NCBI GenBank assembly: GCA_027718005.1
Contig: JALLOP010000016.1
Location: 1-20,562, forward strand
Length of the DNA stretch: 20,562 nucleotides
Source: Patescibacteria group bacterium AH-259-L07
GTDB lineage: Bacteria > Patescibacteriota > Patescibacteriia > UBA2591 > UBA6264
Reading direction: 5' to 3'
Shown here: positions 17,684 through 20,562 of the stretch, one piece after another
How positions within the stretch are numbered: the stretch's first letter is position 1
Layout of the letters: each line of letters begins with the position of its first letter
The notes under the pieces: generated by a model
What the model saw: only the letters and a program-made list of their open reading frames with translations
What the model was told of the DNA's origin: nothing
Database searches by the model: none
Made by a program: the position numbers and the translations under genes

Positions 17684-19204
17684 TTATCGCGCGTATTCGG
17701 TTACTCTATTTTCTCGTATTACGGTTACTTTAATTTCTCCGGGATAGGTAAGCTCTTTTTCAATAGAATTGGCAATTTCTTGCGCTAACTTATGCGCTTT
17801 GAGATCATCAATTTGTTCAGGTCTTACAAAAACGCGCAACTCTCTCCCTGCTTGAATTGCATATGCCTTTTCTATCCCCTCAAAACCTTTTGCTAAATCC
17901 TCGAGCTCTTCAAGGCGCTTTACATATTGCTCATAACTGTCTCTTCGTGCTCCCGGCCGTGCGCCTGAAAGAGCATCGGCCACTTTCACAATCACGCCCT
18001 CTAGAGTTGAAGGGTGGTCTTCATGATGTTCCATTGCTGCCGTAACAACATCATCAGATATACCATACTTTCTCGCCAGTTCTTTTCCCAACTCAATATG
18101 TGTTCCTTCAGTTTCAAAATCAAGGGCCTTGCCAATATCATGTAAAAGCCCGGCCTTTTTAGCAACTGAAACATCGGCATCAAGTTTTTGGGCCAACATT
18201 TCTGCCAAATTAGCCACTTCTATAGAATGAAGCAATACATTCTGCCCATAACTCGTACGAAACTTTAGTCTTCCAAGGGCTTGAATAATCTTTGGATCAA
18301 GCCCTGCAATTCCTGCCGTATATACTGCATCTTCGCCTGCTTTTTTAATATCTTTTACTAACTCTTTTTTTGTATCTTCGACCACCTTTTCAATGCGCGC
18401 CGGTTGAATACGCCCATCAAGGATAAGCTTCTCTAGGGCCCGCTTGGCTAAATGACGTCGTATTGGATTGAAGACAGAAACAAGCACTATCTCAGGAGTA
18501 TCGTCAATTACAATTTCTGCACCAGTTAATTGTTCAAATACCCGTATATTTCTGCCCTCACGACCAATAATACGCCCCTTCATTTCATCTGAAGGTAGGG
18601 AAACAGTAGCAGTAGTCACTTCGGCAACATGAGATCCGGCACACCGTTCAATAATTTCAGTCAGCATATTTTTTGCCTTTTTCTCCATTTCTTCAGAACC
18701 ATATTGTTCTAATTTCTTTATTCGAGCAAGTATATCGCCTTTTATCTTTTTCTCAACATCATCCATAAGCGCCTGTCGTGCCTCGTCGCGAGTCATTTCT
18801 GCTACTTTTTGCAACTCTTCTTTTGCCTCTTCGTAGATTTGAATAATTTTCTTTTTTGCCGCTTCCAATCGATTACTTTTTTCCAAAAGACTTCTTTGTC
18901 GCTCCTCCATCTCAAAAATCTTTTTCTCAAAAATACTTTGCCGCTTTTCTAGTTTTTGCTCTGATAGTCGCAAGTCACGGCGGCGCCGTTCCTCTTCTTT
19001 TTTAGCATCTTCAAGAATTTGTGATACTTGCTCTCGCGCCTTAAAAAATATCTCTTGCTGCTTTACCTTTGCTTTCGACAAAATCTCTTTTGCCTTAACC
19101 TCTGCAGAATTTGTCTGATGAATGCCAGAATAATGACGAATTGTCCACCCAACTAAAGCGCCAAAGATAATAGCAAGTGCGAAGAAAAAATATGTTGTAG
19201 TCAT
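17684..19204 (-). CDS. rny: Ribonuclease Y
   Basis: 506 residues from the ATG at 19204; a TTG five codons upstream would only add MLIKC and is less likely. Order: N-terminal membrane anchor (about 5-19, FFFALAIIFGALVGW), long charged coiled coil (about 35-180), KH domain with GRIIGREGRNIRVFE (210-224), and HD domain with LLHSIEVA (His326), LLHDIGKALDFE (His355-Asp356) and DALSGARPGARR. It is the membrane-bound endonuclease that initiates mRNA decay in bacteria lacking RNase E. Separated from clpP by a large terminator hairpin. No Shine-Dalgarno. Confidence 0.96.
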   Translation of the reverse strand: MTTTYFFFALAIIFGALVGWTIRHYSGIHQTNSAEVKAKEILSKAKVKQQEIFFKAREQVSQILEDAKKEEERRRRDLRLSEQKLEKRQSIFEKKIFEMEERQRSLLEKSNRLEAAKKKIIQIYEEAKEELQKVAEMTRDEARQALMDDVEKKIKGDILARIKKLEQYGSEEMEKKAKNMLTEIIERCAGSHVAEVTTATVSLPSDEMKGRIIGREGRNIRVFEQLTGAEIVIDDTPEIVLVSVFNPIRRHLAKRALEKLILDGRIQPARIEKVVEDTKKELVKDIKKAGEDAVYTAGIAGLDPKIIQALGRLKFRTSYGQNVLLHSIEVANLAEMLAQKLDADVSVAKKAGLLHDIGKALDFETEGTHIELGKELARKYGISDDVVTAAMEHHEDHPSTLEGVIVKVADALSGARPGARRDSYEQYVKRLEELEDLAKGFEGIEKAYAIQAGRELRVFVRPEQIDDLKAHKLAQEIANSIEKELTYPGEIKVTVIRENRVTEYAR

Positions 19205-19237
19205 ACATTTTATTAACAATTAATTAGTAAATAAACG

Positions 19238-19306
19238 AAAAACCGAGACCTTTCTCCCCTTCTTTTTCCGCCTCAGGCGGACAAAAGGAGGGGTGAACTC
19301 GGCTTT
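19238..19306 (-). terminator. Large composite terminator between clpP and rny
   Basis: On the minus strand CCGAG (19302-19298) pairs with CTCGG (19247-19243) followed by TTTTT. Inside, CCCCTCCTTTT pairs with AAAAGAAGGGG with one mismatch, and the tip is CCGCCTGAGGCGG. The multi-part stem is far larger than needed for termination and its tip is a GC-rich palindrome, so a repeat may have been inserted into a terminator. Confidence 0.65.
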
Positions 19307-19323
19307 AAAAAAGAAAGATTAAA

Positions 19324-19923
19324 TTATTTTAGTGATGGAAGCTTGCTACTTCTAATAATCTTATCTATAATACCATACGTTTTTGCCTCCTCAACAGACA
19401 TAAAAAAATCGCGATCAGTGTCTTTTTCTATTTTTGAGAGTAGTTGTTTTGTATGCCGTGCCAATATCTTGTTAATTCTATCTCTAATCTTTAAAATATG
19501 TTCAGCTCTAATTTTAATATCAGCAGCCGGCCCTTCTGCTCCACCCATAACTTGATGCAGCATTATCTCTGCATTTGGTAATGCCAACCGCTTGCCCTTT
19601 GCGCCTGAAGATAAAAGCACTGCGCCCATAGAGGCGGCAATGCCAACGCAAATAGCTATTACATCTGGCTTTACATACTGCATAGTATCATAAATCGCAA
19701 GTCCTGCAGTTACAGAACCGCCTAAGCTATTAATATAAAGCTTAATATCTTTATTTTTATCTTCGTTCTCCAAAAACAAAAGTTGGGCAATAACGGTATT
19801 AGCAACGTCGTCATTAATTGTATCACCAAGAAAAATAATTCTTTCCTTTAAAAGCCGAGAATAGATATCGTATGCTCTTTCCCCGGTTCTTGATTTTTCA
19901 ATAACAGTAGGAACAAGATACAT
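19324..19923 (-). CDS. clpP: ATP-dependent Clp protease proteolytic subunit
   Basis: 199 residues, normal length. Starts MYLVPTVIEKSRTGERAYDIYSRLLKERIIFLG, the typical ClpP N-terminus with axial loop and oligomer contacts. The triad is Ser98 in GIAASMGAVLLS, His123 in MLHQVMGG and Asp172 in DTDRDFFM. It forms a 14-mer protease chamber fed by an AAA+ unfoldase (ClpX or ClpC). The ClpC-like protein in this window lacks an obvious ClpP-docking loop, so the partner may be another ATPase. Monocistronic: strong promoter upstream at 19967-19996, composite terminator downstream. The ATG has no Shine-Dalgarno. Confidence 0.97.
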   Translation of the reverse strand: MYLVPTVIEKSRTGERAYDIYSRLLKERIIFLGDTINDDVANTVIAQLLFLENEDKNKDIKLYINSLGGSVTAGLAIYDTMQYVKPDVIAICVGIAASMGAVLLSSGAKGKRLALPNAEIMLHQVMGGAEGPAADIKIRAEHILKIRDRINKILARHTKQLLSKIEKDTDRDFFMSVEEAKTYGIIDKIIRSSKLPSLK

Positions 19924-19966
19924 AGAATAATTGTTTATTGCTTATTGTTGCTTGATTTATAGTAAT

Positions 19967-19996
19967 ACTATAGCATAAAAAGAATATATATGTCAA
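19967..19996 (-). promoter_or_regulatory. clpP promoter
   Basis: On the minus strand a perfect TTGACA (19996-19991), 18-nt spacer and TATAGT (19972-19967). The leader is about 37 nt, AT-rich and without a Shine-Dalgarno. TTTTCCACA-like sequence lies just upstream of the -35. Confidence 0.7.
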
Positions 19997-20012
19997 GAGG
20001 GTGTGGAAAACT

Positions 20013-20040
20013 AAAAGACCCTGATCATTCAGAGTCTTTA
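20013..20040 (-). terminator. Terminator of the M16 peptidase gene
   Basis: AAAGACTCTGA (20039-20029) pairs with TCAGGGTCTTT (20024-20014), loop ATGA, 11 bp with one G-U pair, then T and AGTTTT. On the opposite strand it is followed by a T-rich stretch, so it may work both ways. Confidence 0.7.
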
Positions 20041-20045
20041 TTTTT

Positions 20046-20562
20046 TCAGACTTTAAAGCCTTCTGGAACAAGCGCGGTAAGGGTATATTGATCAGTTAAA
20101 TATCTCTGAGCTGCATACCGAACATCTTCTTTGGTAATTTCCTCAACATAGTCAGAAGTTTTTCTAAAGTCATATGGCTCGTTATCAAGTTCTCTTACAA
20201 GTATATTGTTAGCTCTAAACTCCAGCGACTCTAAACTATCAGAATACTGAGAAATGAGCAAATTTTTTGTTTTTCTTAATTCTCTATCCGTAACAAGATT
20301 CACTTTTAAATCTTCCAGTTCATTCAAAATAACCTCTTTGGCTTCCTCAAACCGTTTCGGATCAAACCCGTCAGCATATATAAGAAAAAAGCCCTCATCA
20401 CCAAAACTGTCAAAGAAGCTTCCGTTTGTATACCCAATGCCTCGCTCATCTCTCAATCTTTGAAATAATCGAGAAGAAAATCCGTTTGATAATATGCCGT
20501 CTAATACTTCCAGCTTATAGGTATCCTCTCCGTTCCATCCTGGAGCTCTCCATCCTAAATTA
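20046..20562 (-). CDS. M16 family zinc peptidase, C-terminal part (gene runs off the window)
   Basis: The frame is open to the right edge, so only about 171 C-terminal residues are visible. It reads LGWRAPGWNGEDTYKLEVLDGILSNG, then FSSRLFQRLRDERGIGYTNG, the signature of the second, non-catalytic M16 domain that closes over substrate (L-x-x-G-x-S-S-R-L-F/x-x-x-R-E/D-x-x-G-x-x-Y). The HxxEH zinc motif would be in the missing N-terminal half. An apparent start at 20456 is an internal Leu codon, not the true start. Family members include insulinase, pitrilysin and the mitochondrial processing peptidase; the exact role is not determinable. The stop is followed by a terminator and then the clpP promoter. 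Confidence 0.88.
   Translation of the reverse strand, partial: NLGWRAPGWNGEDTYKLEVLDGILSNGFSSRLFQRLRDERGIGYTNGSFFDSFGDEGFFLIYADGFDPKRFEEAKEVILNELEDLKVNLVTDRELRKTKNLLISQYSDSLESLEFRANNILVRELDNEPYDFRKTSDYVEEITKEDVRYAAQRYLTDQYTLTALVPEGFKV

Overview
The window looks like a piece of a small, AT-rich Patescibacteria (CPR) genome, most likely a parcubacterial/ABY1-type lineage. The evidence is: very short intergenic gaps; housekeeping genes scattered in small operons; an AspRS with no GAD insertion domain; a short zinc-ribbon protein of the CxxC-x17/18-CxxC type; a membrane-anchored ClpC-like ATPase; few recognisable Shine-Dalgarno sequences; and many palindromic repeats. UGA is an ordinary stop (rpmH, yidC, holA), so this is not a Gracilibacteria/Absconditabacteria code. 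The lineage call is inference from gene style, not from a marker tree.

Layout. 1-687: a GC-richer partial ORF of unknown function with its own terminator, then about 250 nt of GC-rich structured non-coding sequence. 1029-1587: a zinc-ribbon gene on the minus strand with a promoter and a long structured leader, divergent from the next gene. 1588-5140 (+): a prolyl-oligopeptidase-family peptidase and aspS. 5276-6208 (-): an aromatic amino acid hydroxylase. 6407-9533 (+): ftsX, tRNA-Cys(GCA), a stand-alone 5'-3' exonuclease and holA. 9523-10608 (-): rpsT and two small unknown genes. 10898-11467 (+): ruvA, transcribed divergently from the small genes by promoters that share their -35 region. 11605-20562 (-): read in the direction of transcription, a partial M16 peptidase, clpP, rny, rpmH, rnpA, yidD, yidC, a PRC-barrel protein, a small membrane protein, the clpC-like gene and rplU.

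How the genes fit together. rpmH-rnpA-yidD-yidC is the classic ribosome/RNase P/membrane-insertase cluster. rny and rnpA are RNA-processing enzymes, clpP and the ClpC-like ATPase are proteostasis genes, and exo-holA-ruvA are replication and recombination genes.

The most unusual content lies between genes. Several gaps in the rny-to-rplU stretch are filled by long self-complementary sequence running from the upstream stop codon to, or close to, the downstream start codon. Two of these, 14849-14994 and 17281-17424, are copies of one element of about 145 nt with 20-bp complementary arms. Four arm positions differ between the copies and all four are compensated in the opposite arm. In both, the first base is the last base of the upstream stop and the last two bases are the AT of the downstream ATG. 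They look like intercistronic RNA devices that bring stop and start codons together. Other notable points are palindromes inserted in frame in two adjacent replication genes, a ClpC-like protein whose first ATPase ring looks dead, a stacked-hairpin ruvA leader, and three CCCCG-ended inverted-repeat elements.
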